Below, piece by piece: positions 17,425 through 25,814 of a stretch of 64,000 nt of DNA (within the stretch, counting starts at the first letter, position 1; each line of letters starts with the position of its first letter). The stretch spans positions 62,001-126,000 of the forward strand of contig JABCZR010000011.1 in the NCBI GenBank assembly GCA_013289585.1. Reading direction: 5' to 3'. The notes beneath the pieces are model-generated. The model was not told where the DNA came from, did not search any database, and saw only the letters and a list, made by a program, of their open reading frames with translations. Source of the stretch: Acidobacteriota bacterium (GTDB lineage: Bacteria; Acidobacteriota; Terriglobia; Acidiferrales; UBA7541). A program made the position numbers and the translations under genes.

Positions 17425-18753
17425 ATGGTCAGAGGATTTCGCTTTGCGGGGATCGGCGGCTTGATGCTGGCGCTTTTTGCCGTGCCGCTGCGCGCGCAGG
17501 AAGTCGCCGCGCAAGCTCCCAATAGCGCGTCGCCGGTAGCGTTGACGCTGAAGCGCGCGATCGAGCTGGCGCTGCAAAACAGTAGAGACATCCAAGTGGC
17601 GAAAATCGGGGCCAGAGTCGCGGACCACGCGGCGCAAACCACCAAGGCGCAATTCATGCCCAACTTGTATGCGGGTTCCGGCGCGGGGTACACCTATGGA
17701 ATTCCGGAAACGCCGGGCGGGCGCGCGCCAGCCGTGTTCAGCGTGACGTATACCGAACAGGTTTTTAACGAGCCGCTGCGCGGCCGTGCGAAAGAGCTGG
17801 AAGAGCAATCCAATGCGCAGAAGATCGTGCTGGAAGATGTGCGCAACAGCGTGATCACACGAACGGCGATGGCCTATCTCGAACTCGGGAAAGTGCGGCA
17901 TTCGCTCGAGCTGCTGCGCACGGAACGCGAGAGCGCGGAGAAAATTCTTCAAGTGACGCAGGAGCGGCAGGGAGAAGGATTCGAATTGCCGATGGAAGTG
18001 ACCAAGGCGCAACTGACAAAAGCACAGGTGGTGCAGAGAATCTTGCAGCTGGAAGCCCGCGAAGACGAGCTGGAAGTTTTTCTGCGCTACCAGCTGGGAT
18101 TCTCAGACACGCAAGCCCTGGAGGTCACGCCCGAGGAATTGCCGGGAGAAGCGGAGCAGGAAGGAGACAATCTGGTGGCTCTGGCCCTGACGAACAACAC
18201 CGGCTTACAACTTGCGCAATCTGACGTTCGAGGGAAAGAGTTCCGCCTGAAAGGGGAGAAACGAGGCAATCTTCCTACGCTGGAACTGGTCAGCATCTAC
18301 AGCTTGCTGGCGAAGTTCAACAACTACTCGGAGTTCTTCAATCATTTTCAGCGGAATAATTTCAATGCCGGCATTCAGATGCAGGTGCCTATCTTCAGTG
18401 CGCCGATTCGAGCGAATATCGGATTGGCGCAGATCAATCTGGACGCGGCGAAGGCCAGCTTCCTGAACAAGAAAGCCGAGGTGAGCGCGGAAGTCCGGCA
18501 GAAGACGCGGAAAGTCCGGGAGATGGAGGCGGCGAAAGAGGTGGCGCGGCTCGAATTGCAGCTGGCACAGCAAAGTGTCGCCGTGCTGCAAGCGCAATTC
18601 GCCGAGGGGAAGTTGAACCTTCGCGAAGTGGAAAAGGCGCATCTGGACGAGAATGAAAAGTGGATGGCGTATCTGGATGCGAATTTCCAGAAGCAGCAGG
18701 CGCAGCTGGAATTGCTGAGGACGGCGGGGCAACTGGATAAGGTTTGGCATTGA
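17425..18753 (+). CDS. TolC-family outer-membrane efflux protein
   Basis: A 442-residue protein with a signal peptide (MVRGFRFAGIGG... cleaved near RAQE). The ATG at 17425 has GGGAGG seven bases upstream. The two OEP repeats are visible: TLKRAIELALQNSRDIQVAK opening the first and FRLKGEKRGNLPTLELVSIY the second, each with long helices. It forms the outer-membrane channel of the tripartite exporter whose adaptor and permease precede it. Confidence 0.9.
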   Translation: MVRGFRFAGIGGLMLALFAVPLRAQEVAAQAPNSASPVALTLKRAIELALQNSRDIQVAKIGARVADHAAQTTKAQFMPNLYAGSGAGYTYGIPETPGGRAPAVFSVTYTEQVFNEPLRGRAKELEEQSNAQKIVLEDVRNSVITRTAMAYLELGKVRHSLELLRTERESAEKILQVTQERQGEGFELPMEVTKAQLTKAQVVQRILQLEAREDELEVFLRYQLGFSDTQALEVTPEELPGEAEQEGDNLVALALTNNTGLQLAQSDVRGKEFRLKGEKRGNLPTLELVSIYSLLAKFNNYSEFFNHFQRNNFNAGIQMQVPIFSAPIRANIGLAQINLDAAKASFLNKKAEVSAEVRQKTRKVREMEAAKEVARLELQLAQQSVAVLQAQFAEGKLNLREVEKAHLDENEKWMAYLDANFQKQQAQLELLRTAGQLDKVWH

Positions 18754-18754
18754 G

Positions 18755-18792
18755 AAGCGGAGAGCAGAGATCAGAAAACAGAGATCAGAGAA
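18755..18792. repeat. Purine-rich repeat (AGAGATCAGA), copy 2
   Basis: Units of AGAGATCAGA repeat with small changes right after the TolC stop codon, related to the AGAGATT repeat at 13251-13286. Confidence 0.45.
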
Positions 18793-18825
18793 TGGGTCTC
18801 AGCAAATTGCCACCGAGGACACTGG

Positions 18826-20181
18826 ATGCTTGACCAGCAGAGCTTGAGTGCCCTTCTGGAGGCGGTGAAGAGGCTTGAAGGTGGATTTGCGAAGCTGCCG
18901 GCGCCGGAGGGAGAGGCGCCTGGAATGGCGCGGCTTGCGGAAGTGCTGAACGCGACCGCGGAACGTCTGCGAGACAACTATCCTTATTTTCATCCGTTGT
19001 ATGCGGGACAAATGTTGAAGCCGCCGCATCCGATAGCGCGGCTGGCGTACGCGCTGGCGATGTGGATCAATCCGAATAACCATGCGCTGGATGGCGGGCG
19101 GGCAACCTCAGCGATGGAGAAAGAAGCGGTGGCGGAGATCGCCGCGATGTTTGGATGGAAGAATTTTCTGGGGCATCTTTGCGGCGGCGGGACGATGGCG
19201 AATCTCGAGGCCCTGTGGGTGGCGGGACAATTGCATTCAGGAAAGAAAATTCTCGCTAGCGAGCAGGCGCACTACACGCACAAGCGCATCAGCGGCGCGC
19301 TGCATCTGGAATTTGAAACGATGCCCTGCGATGAGCGCGGGCGGATGGATACGGATGTGCTGGCGAAGCGTGTGGCGCGAGGCGATGTCGGGACCGTGGT
19401 AGCTACGATGGGAACCACGGCGACTGGATCCGTGGATCCGCTTCCGGAAATTCTCACGCTACGAGAAAGATATGGATTCCGCATTCACGCGGATGCCGCC
19501 TACGGTGGCTATTTCGTGCTGGCGGAAAATCTCGGAGCTGACTCCGCGGCAGCGTTTCTGCGAATCGGGGAAGCGGACTCCATCGTGATTGATCCGCACA
19601 AGCACGGTTTGCAGCCTTATGGATGTGGTTGTGTGCTCTTTCGTGACCCTGGCGTGGGCAGATTGTACAAACATGATTCGCCTTACACGTACTTCAGCTC
19701 TGCGGAATTGCATCTTGGAGAGATCAGCCTGGAATGCTCGCGGCCGGGAGCGGCAGCGGCGGCGTTGTGGGCGACGCAGAGATTATTGCCGTTGGAAAAG
19801 GGCGGGGCGTTCGCGCGCGGGCTGGAACGAGGGAGAAAGGCAGCGCAGGCGTTGTTTGAAAAAGTGCGTGCGGATTCGCGGTTCGTCGTGGCATTTGCAC
19901 CCGAGCTGGACATCGTGATCTTTGTGCCTACGGCCGCAAGTGCGAGCGAGGCATCGGTGCTGAGCCGGCGCATCTTCGAAGCGGCCGCGCAGCGCGATCT
20001 GCATCTCGCGGTGGCGGAATTGCCGATTCGTTTTTGGGGAGAGAACCTGGGATCGATGAAGCGTGACCGCGAGACGCTCACGTGCCTGCGTTCCGTGCTG
20101 ATGAAACCGGAGCATCTCGACTGGATCGACAGAATCTGGGAAAAATTATCTCTTTCGACGCAAGCCGTATTGCAAAGCTAA
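18826..20181 (+). CDS. PLP-dependent group II amino-acid decarboxylase
   Basis: A 451-residue enzyme. The cofactor-binding residues are clear: HADAAYGG (Asp about 223) and DPHK with the Schiff-base Lys at about 259. The segment GGTMANLEALW is the phosphate-binding region of glutamate, aromatic and histidine decarboxylases. Length matches the family. Substrate is not decidable from motifs. It follows the exporter operon by 70 bases including a purine-rich repeat, so co-transcription is possible but unproven. Confidence 0.88.
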   Translation: MLDQQSLSALLEAVKRLEGGFAKLPAPEGEAPGMARLAEVLNATAERLRDNYPYFHPLYAGQMLKPPHPIARLAYALAMWINPNNHALDGGRATSAMEKEAVAEIAAMFGWKNFLGHLCGGGTMANLEALWVAGQLHSGKKILASEQAHYTHKRISGALHLEFETMPCDERGRMDTDVLAKRVARGDVGTVVATMGTTATGSVDPLPEILTLRERYGFRIHADAAYGGYFVLAENLGADSAAAFLRIGEADSIVIDPHKHGLQPYGCGCVLFRDPGVGRLYKHDSPYTYFSSAELHLGEISLECSRPGAAAAALWATQRLLPLEKGGAFARGLERGRKAAQALFEKVRADSRFVVAFAPELDIVIFVPTAASASEASVLSRRIFEAAAQRDLHLAVAELPIRFWGENLGSMKRDRETLTCLRSVLMKPEHLDWIDRIWEKLSLSTQAVLQS

Positions 20182-20277
20182 TACCGCCGACGAGTCAGAC
20201 CCAAACTAATGGGCCGTCACATCTTGAGCATTCGGCTTCCGAGTTTCCGTAATCTGAACCTTCAACGCTAACATTCT

Positions 20278-20680
20278 TCAAGCGTGGGCAGAGAGGAGGA
20301 CGCTCACCCTGCGCAGCAAGATTTCGCGGCTGAAGGGTTGCGGGAGCAGGGAAGCGATAAACTCTTTCGCGTCGGGCATTTCCATCATTTCAGGCAAGAT
20401 TCTTCGACATGTATAACGCGGCCATGTGAGGCCGGCGGGCGCGGAGAAGAAACGCCAAGACCGGCCCCGACAAGCCGCTCAGCCGCATGCTGGTCAGCAG
20501 CAAGTCGATCGAACCCGCTCGTGCCGCGGAGATTCGAAGCGCTTCTTTGTAATCCGTCGCCTGGAGAACGAGAAGGCCGGCACTTTCCAGGGTGAACTTC
20601 AGCCTGGTGCAAAGAGGTTCAAGCTCCTCGACCAGGAGGATCATGGGCGCTTCAGGGGACGACGCGCGAGAAGCCGACAT
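20278..20680 (-). pseudogene. Decayed response-regulator receiver domain (frameshifted)
   Basis: Frame 1 runs 20680-20390 and encodes MILLVEELEPLCTRLKFTL..., a receiver fold ending abruptly at LYMSKNLA. Moving one base at about 20400 resumes a frame to 20278 with PEMMEMPDAKEFI, LLPQPFSREILLRRV, exactly the missing fifth strand and last helix. The phospho-acceptor Asp is Ser (LLLTSMRL where DLLLTD is usual), one N-terminal acidic residue is kept, and the conserved Lys before Pro-Phe is Gln. Frameshift plus loss of two catalytic residues indicate a dead or pseudo-receiver. A sequencing error could cause the shift but not the substitutions. Confidence 0.6.
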
Positions 20681-21063
20681 CTGTTAATCCAACAACTAAA
20701 GTATGAAAGAGATATAGATAATCAAACTGAAATATCAATTCTGTTCAATAGTGTACACCCGCCTGTTTTGCCGTTGGGCGGGAATCCATGACGGAGGCTG
20801 GGGGTAATCATTTGCGGCGTTTGGCCGTGCGGCCCCTCAGGGCGGAGGACTCTGTCGCCGCTTAAAGTGCTGTGTAACCTTTCGATGCAGGATAAGACCC
20901 ATTTACAGAAAGGTTTGAGGGGATACAGGGAAGTCAGGTAGACTATTGTTGGTAGTGTATGAACTCTGGCGCGCACAGGCGCAGCCACGAACGGCGACAG
21001 GCGAGTGGGGGGATCTGGAAACTCGTGCCGCGATGATTCTATTGTGAAGGCTGAGGGTGAAGA
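20681..21063. other. Leader region of the hopanoid cluster
   Basis: No supported gene in about 380 bases. The first 80 bases are A/T-rich and could hold a promoter. A hairpin, CCCGCC and GGGCGGG separated by 12 bases, lies near 20759-20783. The hpnJ start has AGGGTGAAG just upstream. Confidence 0.35.
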
Positions 21064-22569
21064 ATGCCGGATGTAATGAAGACTTTGCTGTTGAACCCGC
21101 CAAGTTTTGAGAATTTCGACGGCGGAGCAAGTTCGCGGTGGCCCGCGACGCGCGAGATTGAATCCTACTGGTATCCCGTATGGCTGACGTATCCGGCGGG
21201 GATGATCCCCGGCAGCCGGCTGCTCGATGCTTCTCCGCACAAGGTAAACTGGCAGCAAACCGTTCAAATCTGCAAAGACTATGAGTTTCTGGTTCTGTTC
21301 ACTTCGACCGTTGGTTTCGAGAGCGACATCAAGCTGATTCGCAAAATCAAGGAAGCGAATCCGGGCATGAAGATCGCTTTCGTGGGGCCGCACGGGCACA
21401 TCAAACCGAACGAAACGCTGGCGGCCAGCGAAGACATCGATTTTGTGACGCGCGGAGAGTTCGATCATTCCGTGGTGGAATACGCGCATGGGAAGCCGCT
21501 CAGCGAGATTCAGGGAGTGAGCTATCGCAAGGACGGCAAGATCGTCCACAACGCGGAGCGTCCCCAGTTGCACACGGAAGAGCTGGACGCGCTGCCTTTC
21601 GCTACTGATATTTACAAGCGCGACCTGGAGATTGAGCGCTACAACGTTCCATTCCTGCTGCACCCCTATGTTTCGTTCTACACCACGCGTGGCTGCCCGG
21701 CGCTCTGTACTTTCTGCATGTGGCCCCAGACGATTTCCGGACATGCCTGGCGGACGCGTTCGACGGAAAACGTGGCGCGCGAAGTGAAGCAGGCGCTGGG
21801 ACATTTCCCGCAAATGAAGGAAATTTTCTTCGACGACGATACCTTCAACATCCGCAAGGATCGCGTGATCGACCTTTGCAGCAAGTTCAAGCCGCTGAAG
21901 TTCCAATGGTCGTCCACGGCGCGCGTACATAGCGACTACGAAACGGTCAAAGCCATGGCTGACGGCGGCGCGCGGCTCTTCATCGTGGGCTTCGAATCCG
22001 GCGATCAGCAAATTCTGAAAAACATCAAGAAGGGCGCGACGGTCGAGATGGCGCGCAACTTCATGAAGAACTGCCGCAAAGTCGGAATCCGCGTGCACGG
22101 CGACTTCATCATCGGACTGCCGGGAGAGACGCGCGAGACGATTCAGAAGACCATTGATTTCGCGAAGGAATTGGACTGCGAGACGATCCAGGTTTCATTG
22201 GCGCATGCGATGCCCGGCACGGAACTGCACGACACCATGTCGGCGCAAGGTTTCCTGAAGGTGGAAGCGCTGGCGGATTCCGGTGGCCACCAATTGCCGC
22301 ACATCGAGTATCCGCATCTTTCGAAGGCCGAAATGATGTCCGGCGTCAATCGTTTTTACGACGAGTATTACTTCCGCCCCAAAGTTGTCTGGCGCATCGT
22401 CAAGGAAGCGCTGTGGGATAGCCACGAGCGGAAGCGCCTGTACCACGAAGCGCGGGAATTCCTGAGCCTGCGCGCGGAACGTCTGAAGTGGGCGCGGCAG
22501 GGCGGCGATGATTTCAAAAAGCCGATGATTTCCGTGCCGGAAACGCCTTCGGCATCCGGGCACGACTAA
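21064..22569 (+). CDS. hpnJ: Hopanoid biosynthesis radical SAM protein HpnJ
   Basis: A 501-residue B12-binding-type radical SAM enzyme. Residues 1-180 form a cobalamin-binding-like Rossmann domain; the [4Fe-4S] motif is CPALCTFC with Cys 211, 215 and 218 (CxxxCxxC). FFDDDTF, FIVGFESGD and GDFIIGLPGET follow the radical SAM barrel. Length, the TRGCPALCTFCMWPQ segment and the neighbouring HpnI-like transferase identify HpnJ, which contracts the sugar ring on bacteriohopanetetrol glucosamine to the cyclitol ether. Followed closely by two small EamA proteins and hpnI. Confidence 0.88.
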   Translation: MPDVMKTLLLNPPSFENFDGGASSRWPATREIESYWYPVWLTYPAGMIPGSRLLDASPHKVNWQQTVQICKDYEFLVLFTSTVGFESDIKLIRKIKEANPGMKIAFVGPHGHIKPNETLAASEDIDFVTRGEFDHSVVEYAHGKPLSEIQGVSYRKDGKIVHNAERPQLHTEELDALPFATDIYKRDLEIERYNVPFLLHPYVSFYTTRGCPALCTFCMWPQTISGHAWRTRSTENVAREVKQALGHFPQMKEIFFDDDTFNIRKDRVIDLCSKFKPLKFQWSSTARVHSDYETVKAMADGGARLFIVGFESGDQQILKNIKKGATVEMARNFMKNCRKVGIRVHGDFIIGLPGETRETIQKTIDFAKELDCETIQVSLAHAMPGTELHDTMSAQGFLKVEALADSGGHQLPHIEYPHLSKAEMMSGVNRFYDEYYFRPKVVWRIVKEALWDSHERKRLYHEAREFLSLRAERLKWARQGGDDFKKPMISVPETPSASGHD

Positions 22570-22579
22570 CCCCAAAAAA

Positions 22580-23008
22580 ATGCCAAGCGAGAGAAGACTG
22601 AGAATCAAGACGCTGGTCATGGTCTTGGCGATGGTTGTGTGCGCCAACGCCGGGGACTTGACGCTCAAGCGCGGGATGTCGCAAAACGGGGCCGTGGTTT
22701 TAACTGCCGCTGGACTCGCGCACGCTTTCCGGTTGACGGTCACAAACGGGACGATCTGGATGGGAATATTCTTTCTCACGGGCTTCATGGTCAGTTACAT
22801 GACGGTGCTGAGCTGGGCGGACTACAGCTACGTGATGCCGGCGGGGGCGTTTGGCTACGCGCTGCTCACGCTACTGGCGGTCATTTTTTTGCATGAATCC
22901 GTTTCGCCGCGGCGCTGGGTTGGCGTTATTCTGATCTGTATCGGCGTTATGCTCGTCGGGCAAACGAAGCCGCGTACCACGGAATTGGCAAGCGAGGCTG
23001 TGGCATGA
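22580..23008 (+). CDS. Small EamA/SMR-type transporter subunit A
   Basis: A 142-residue four-helix protein of the EamA/small-multidrug-resistance superfamily: TLVMVLAMVVCANAGDLTLKR, GFMVSYMTVLSWADYSYVMPA and RRWVGVILICIGVML. It starts 10 bases after hpnJ and overlaps the next gene by four bases (ATGA), so the two probably form a heterodimer like ArnE/ArnF. In a hopanoid cluster the likely job is flipping a lipid-linked head-group precursor, which is inference from context. Confidence 0.82.
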   Translation: MPSERRLRIKTLVMVLAMVVCANAGDLTLKRGMSQNGAVVLTAAGLAHAFRLTVTNGTIWMGIFFLTGFMVSYMTVLSWADYSYVMPAGAFGYALLTLLAVIFLHESVSPRRWVGVILICIGVMLVGQTKPRTTELASEAVA

Positions 23009-23376
23009 CGCGCGTCATCTTCGCGTTGTGTGTACTTATTTTTGGAAGCACCGGAGGCGAGATCGCCATCACCTACGGGATGAAGGCGACGGGCGAACCG
23101 GCGCAGCTGCGGCCGCGAGCGTTGCTTCGGTTTCTGGGACGCGCGCTCTGCAATGGCTGGTTCTGGGCGGGAGTGCCGCTGATGGCGCTTTCGTTTTATG
23201 CGCTGCTCGTTTTGCTCTCGTGGGAGCCGATCAGCCTTGTGATTCCGGCGTCTGCGCTCAGCTATGTGGTTGGAACGCTCGGCGCGAAGTACATCTTGCG
23301 CGAGCAGATCAGCCTGGCGCGATGGGCCGGTGTACTGCTTGTTTGCGCGGGCGTGGCGCTCGTCGCGGCGGGCTAA
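23005..23376 (+). CDS. Small EamA/SMR-type transporter subunit B
   Basis: A 123-residue four-helix partner of the preceding gene. The ATG shares the ATGA overlap with the upstream stop codon. Helices include VIFALCVLIFGSTGGEIAIT, MALSFYALLVLLSWEPISLV and WAGVLLVCAGVALVA; the Pro in VIPASAL and the Glu in the first helix are usual for this fold. Overlapping start and stop suggest 1:1 production of two halves of one transporter. Confidence 0.82.
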   Translation: MTRVIFALCVLIFGSTGGEIAITYGMKATGEPAQLRPRALLRFLGRALCNGWFWAGVPLMALSFYALLVLLSWEPISLVIPASALSYVVGTLGAKYILREQISLARWAGVLLVCAGVALVAAG

Positions 23377-23490
23377 AGTGTTCAATTCCGTTTCGAACCT
23401 GCGAACAATTTCCCATTCCACAGCATCCTGCTAGAGTAGCGAGGATGCCGAATTTAGAGCAAGAAATACCCCAATGACGAGCGAACCTGC

Positions 23491-24654
23491 ATGACGGTGC
23501 ACTTCGCGATCTGGCGTGGAGTCGTGTTGCTGTTGGCTGTGGCTCCCCTCGTTTATTACGCACTGGCAACATTGGCGGCGTTGCGATTTTTCCGCCGCGA
23601 GCACGCACGAAAACTCCTGGACTACACTCCCGCTGTGAGCTTGCTCAAACCGGTGCGGGGTCTCGATTTTGCGTCCTACGAAAATTTCGCCAGCTTCTGC
23701 CGGCTGGATTATCCGGCATATGAAATTCTTTTTGCCGTGAATGAGGAGAGTGATCCGGCCGTGCCCGTGATTCAACGGATCATCGCGGAGTTCCCCGAGC
23801 GGCGAATCCGTTTGTTGGCAGGCGCTGAGCAATTGGGAACAAACCGCAAAGTGAACAAGCTGGCGCGGCTCGCCGGAGAAGCGCAGCACGACGTGCTGGT
23901 TTTGACCGACGGAGATGTACGCGTGAGTCCAGGCTATTTGTGGGAAGTCGTGGCGCCGCTCGCAGAGCCAAATACCGGCGCAGTGACTTCTTTTTACCGG
24001 GCGATCGCTCAGGAGAATTTGTGGGCGGAACTGGAGGCCGTTGGAGCCGCGAGCGATTTTTTTGCGGGAGTTCTCATGGCCGGCTGGACGGAAGGCATCA
24101 GCTTCGGGCTGGGAGCTTCCATCGCAACGACAAAGGACTGGCTGCACAAAATGGGAGGATTCGAAGCGATTGCAAATACGCTGGCCGATGATTACGAACT
24201 CGGTCACCGGATCAAGGAGGCGGGGGGAGAAGTACGGCTGTCGCGCGAAGCGGTGTGGACCATGTATCCGGCCCAGACGTTTCGAGGGTTTTGGAATCAT
24301 CAAGTGCGGTGGACGCGCACGATCCGGCTGTGCCGGCCATGGTCTTTTGTTGGGCTCGTGTTCACGCAAGGGTTTCCTTGGGTTTTACTCGCCGCTTTGA
24401 TTTCTCCAGTCAGCTGGATCGCGGCCTTCTACATTTCGGCGTACCTTGTGCTGCGATTTGTGATGGCCTGGACAGTCGGAGTGTGGGGAGTCCGAGATGA
24501 TGTTCTTCGTAAGAAGCTTTGGCTTGTGCCATTGCGCGACGCCTTGTATTTCGTTATTTGGCTGGCAAGCTTCGCTTCAAATCATGTCACGTGGGGGAAT
24601 ACGGAATACCTGATCCGCAAAGGGCAGATGGTGCGCGTGGCCGGAGGGAAGTAG
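23491..24654 (+). CDS. hpnI: Hopanoid biosynthesis glycosyltransferase HpnI
   Basis: A 387-residue membrane glycosyltransferase of the ceramide-glucosyltransferase (GT21) type. N-terminal helix, catalytic domain with SLLKPVRG, VLTDGDVRVSPG (the D1,D2 region), FGLGASIATTK, LADDYELGHRI (D3) and HQVRWTR as the (Q/R)xxRW motif, then three C-terminal helices. In hopanoid producers HpnI adds N-acetylglucosamine to bacteriohopanetetrol; HpnJ acts later. The HpnK deacetylase expected between them is not in the window. Confidence 0.88.
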   Translation: MTVHFAIWRGVVLLLAVAPLVYYALATLAALRFFRREHARKLLDYTPAVSLLKPVRGLDFASYENFASFCRLDYPAYEILFAVNEESDPAVPVIQRIIAEFPERRIRLLAGAEQLGTNRKVNKLARLAGEAQHDVLVLTDGDVRVSPGYLWEVVAPLAEPNTGAVTSFYRAIAQENLWAELEAVGAASDFFAGVLMAGWTEGISFGLGASIATTKDWLHKMGGFEAIANTLADDYELGHRIKEAGGEVRLSREAVWTMYPAQTFRGFWNHQVRWTRTIRLCRPWSFVGLVFTQGFPWVLLAALISPVSWIAAFYISAYLVLRFVMAWTVGVWGVRDDVLRKKLWLVPLRDALYFVIWLASFASNHVTWGNTEYLIRKGQMVRVAGGK

Positions 24655-24838
24655 GACGAATCGCGGGCCACCATGCAAGTCCCCGAAAAAACATCAGAGA
24701 GAATTTCGGCGGGCACTCGGTTGACGGTTTTGGGAATCCCGATTAAATTAGAAGGATGGATTCCCGGTGGCTCCCAAACCCCGAGAATGTGCTGTTCTGA
24801 TTTAGCTCTATGTGACCGCCATGGGTCACGGCAACTGC

Positions 24839-24912
24839 TGGGAGATCGTCCAACGGTAGGACTCCAGATTCTGGATCTGGCTATCCTGGTTCGAATCCAG
24901 GTCTCCCAGCCA
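24839..24912 (+). tRNA. tRNA-Gln (anticodon CTG), CCA encoded
   Basis: The cloverleaf folds fully: acceptor TGGGAGA (24839-24845) with TCTCCCA, D-stem GTCC/GGAC, anticodon stem CCAGA/TCTGG enclosing loop TTCTGGA with CTG at 24871-24873, T-arm CCTGG-TTCGAAT-CCAGG, discriminator G and encoded CCA at 24910-24912. Confidence 0.97.
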
Positions 24913-25064
24913 AATTTCCAGCCATCCCTGAGATCTACGACTTCCGTCCCTATGGAACGATTCGGCGTTCTCATTGAACGAGTTTCTGGGTTCCGAAACT
25001 GTGTTAGCCACCACGCTGACGCGGCCCGATCACTGCAGTAAAACCCATCAAAGGTAGGGCGCGG

Positions 25065-25085
25065 TTTGTAACTTTTCGTTACAAA
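25065..25085. promoter_or_regulatory. Perfect inverted repeat upstream of the pilin operon
   Basis: TTTGTAAC, five bases (TTTTC), GTTACAAA: an 8-bp perfect inverted repeat about 140 bases before the first pseudopilin gene. It could be an operator or an mRNA hairpin; it lacks a downstream T run. The surrounding stretch between the tRNA and the operon (24913-25224) otherwise holds nothing recognisable. Confidence 0.4.
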
Positions 25086-25224
25086 GGCGAGTGCACATGT
25101 CAAGCCGATCTCCCACCTTAACTATTGTTTTATCAATGCGTTACGCATGAAAAGGGGTTGGGTGCGAACGTGCTGTTCTTAGGCTAGCCGGTGCAGGATT
25201 CCGGCTGGAAGCTCTATGGAGTGG

Positions 25225-25803
25225 ATGATGAGAAAGCGCCTCAGCAACCAGCAGCAAGGTTTCTCCCTCTTGGAGGGGCTCGTAGCCGTTGCCATCATCA
25301 TGATCGTGATGGGAATGGCGATGCTCAATTTTGGCACCGTGCTGCCGAATTACAAGGCGAACTCCGCGATGGATCAACTGCTCTATCAGATGCGCTCCGC
25401 GCGCGAGCGGGCCATCGCGCATCGCATCGAGGTTCAGGTGCAGTTTGTGGGCACCAACCAAATCAAGATGACCGAAATCTGGACGGTGGGCACTCCGCCT
25501 GCGCCTGTTACTGTGACCTTTGAAGGCGGCGCACAATTCATGACGTTCGCCTCGGTGCCGGATACGCCGATGGCGTTTGGAAACGCGGGGCCCATTTGTT
25601 TCGCCGGCGGCACAACTCCTCCCCCGATCATGAAATTCACCACCAACGGTTCATTCATTGACGGCGGAAACACGCTGGTAAACGGAACGGTGTTTCTTGG
25701 AATTCCTGGTGGAAGGCCATCGACGGCTCGCGCAATCACGATTCTGGGGGCCACCGGCCGCGTGCGGCCGTATCACTATGACGGCACGGCGTGGCAGGAA
25801 TAA
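25225..25803 (+). CDS. FimT/GspH-type minor pseudopilin
   Basis: About 192 residues with a class III leader: basic MMRKRLSNQQQG, then cleavage before FSLLEGLVAVAIIMIVMGMAM with Glu at +5 replaced in register by LLEG. The C-terminal domain is beta-rich, as in FimT/GspH. Starts at 25216, 25225 and 25228 are all possible; GGAG at 25218-25221 favours the later ones. First gene of the FimT-PilV-PilW-PilX minor-pilin operon that primes type IV pilus assembly. Confidence 0.87.
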   Translation: MMRKRLSNQQQGFSLLEGLVAVAIIMIVMGMAMLNFGTVLPNYKANSAMDQLLYQMRSARERAIAHRIEVQVQFVGTNQIKMTEIWTVGTPPAPVTVTFEGGAQFMTFASVPDTPMAFGNAGPICFAGGTTPPPIMKFTTNGSFIDGGNTLVNGTVFLGIPGGRPSTARAITILGATGRVRPYHYDGTAWQE

Positions 25804-25814
25804 GGAGGATGGCC

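Noticed and set aside
20722-22098. Long minus-strand frame opposite hpnJ
   Set aside because: It mirrors the coding strand of hpnJ, whose motifs are unambiguous; high G+C produces long antisense frames.
24582-25103. Minus-strand frame of 173 codons across the tRNA region
   Set aside because: It reads through tRNA-Gln in antisense and the hpnI 3' end; the typical WETWIRTRIARSRI string is a known tRNA artefact.
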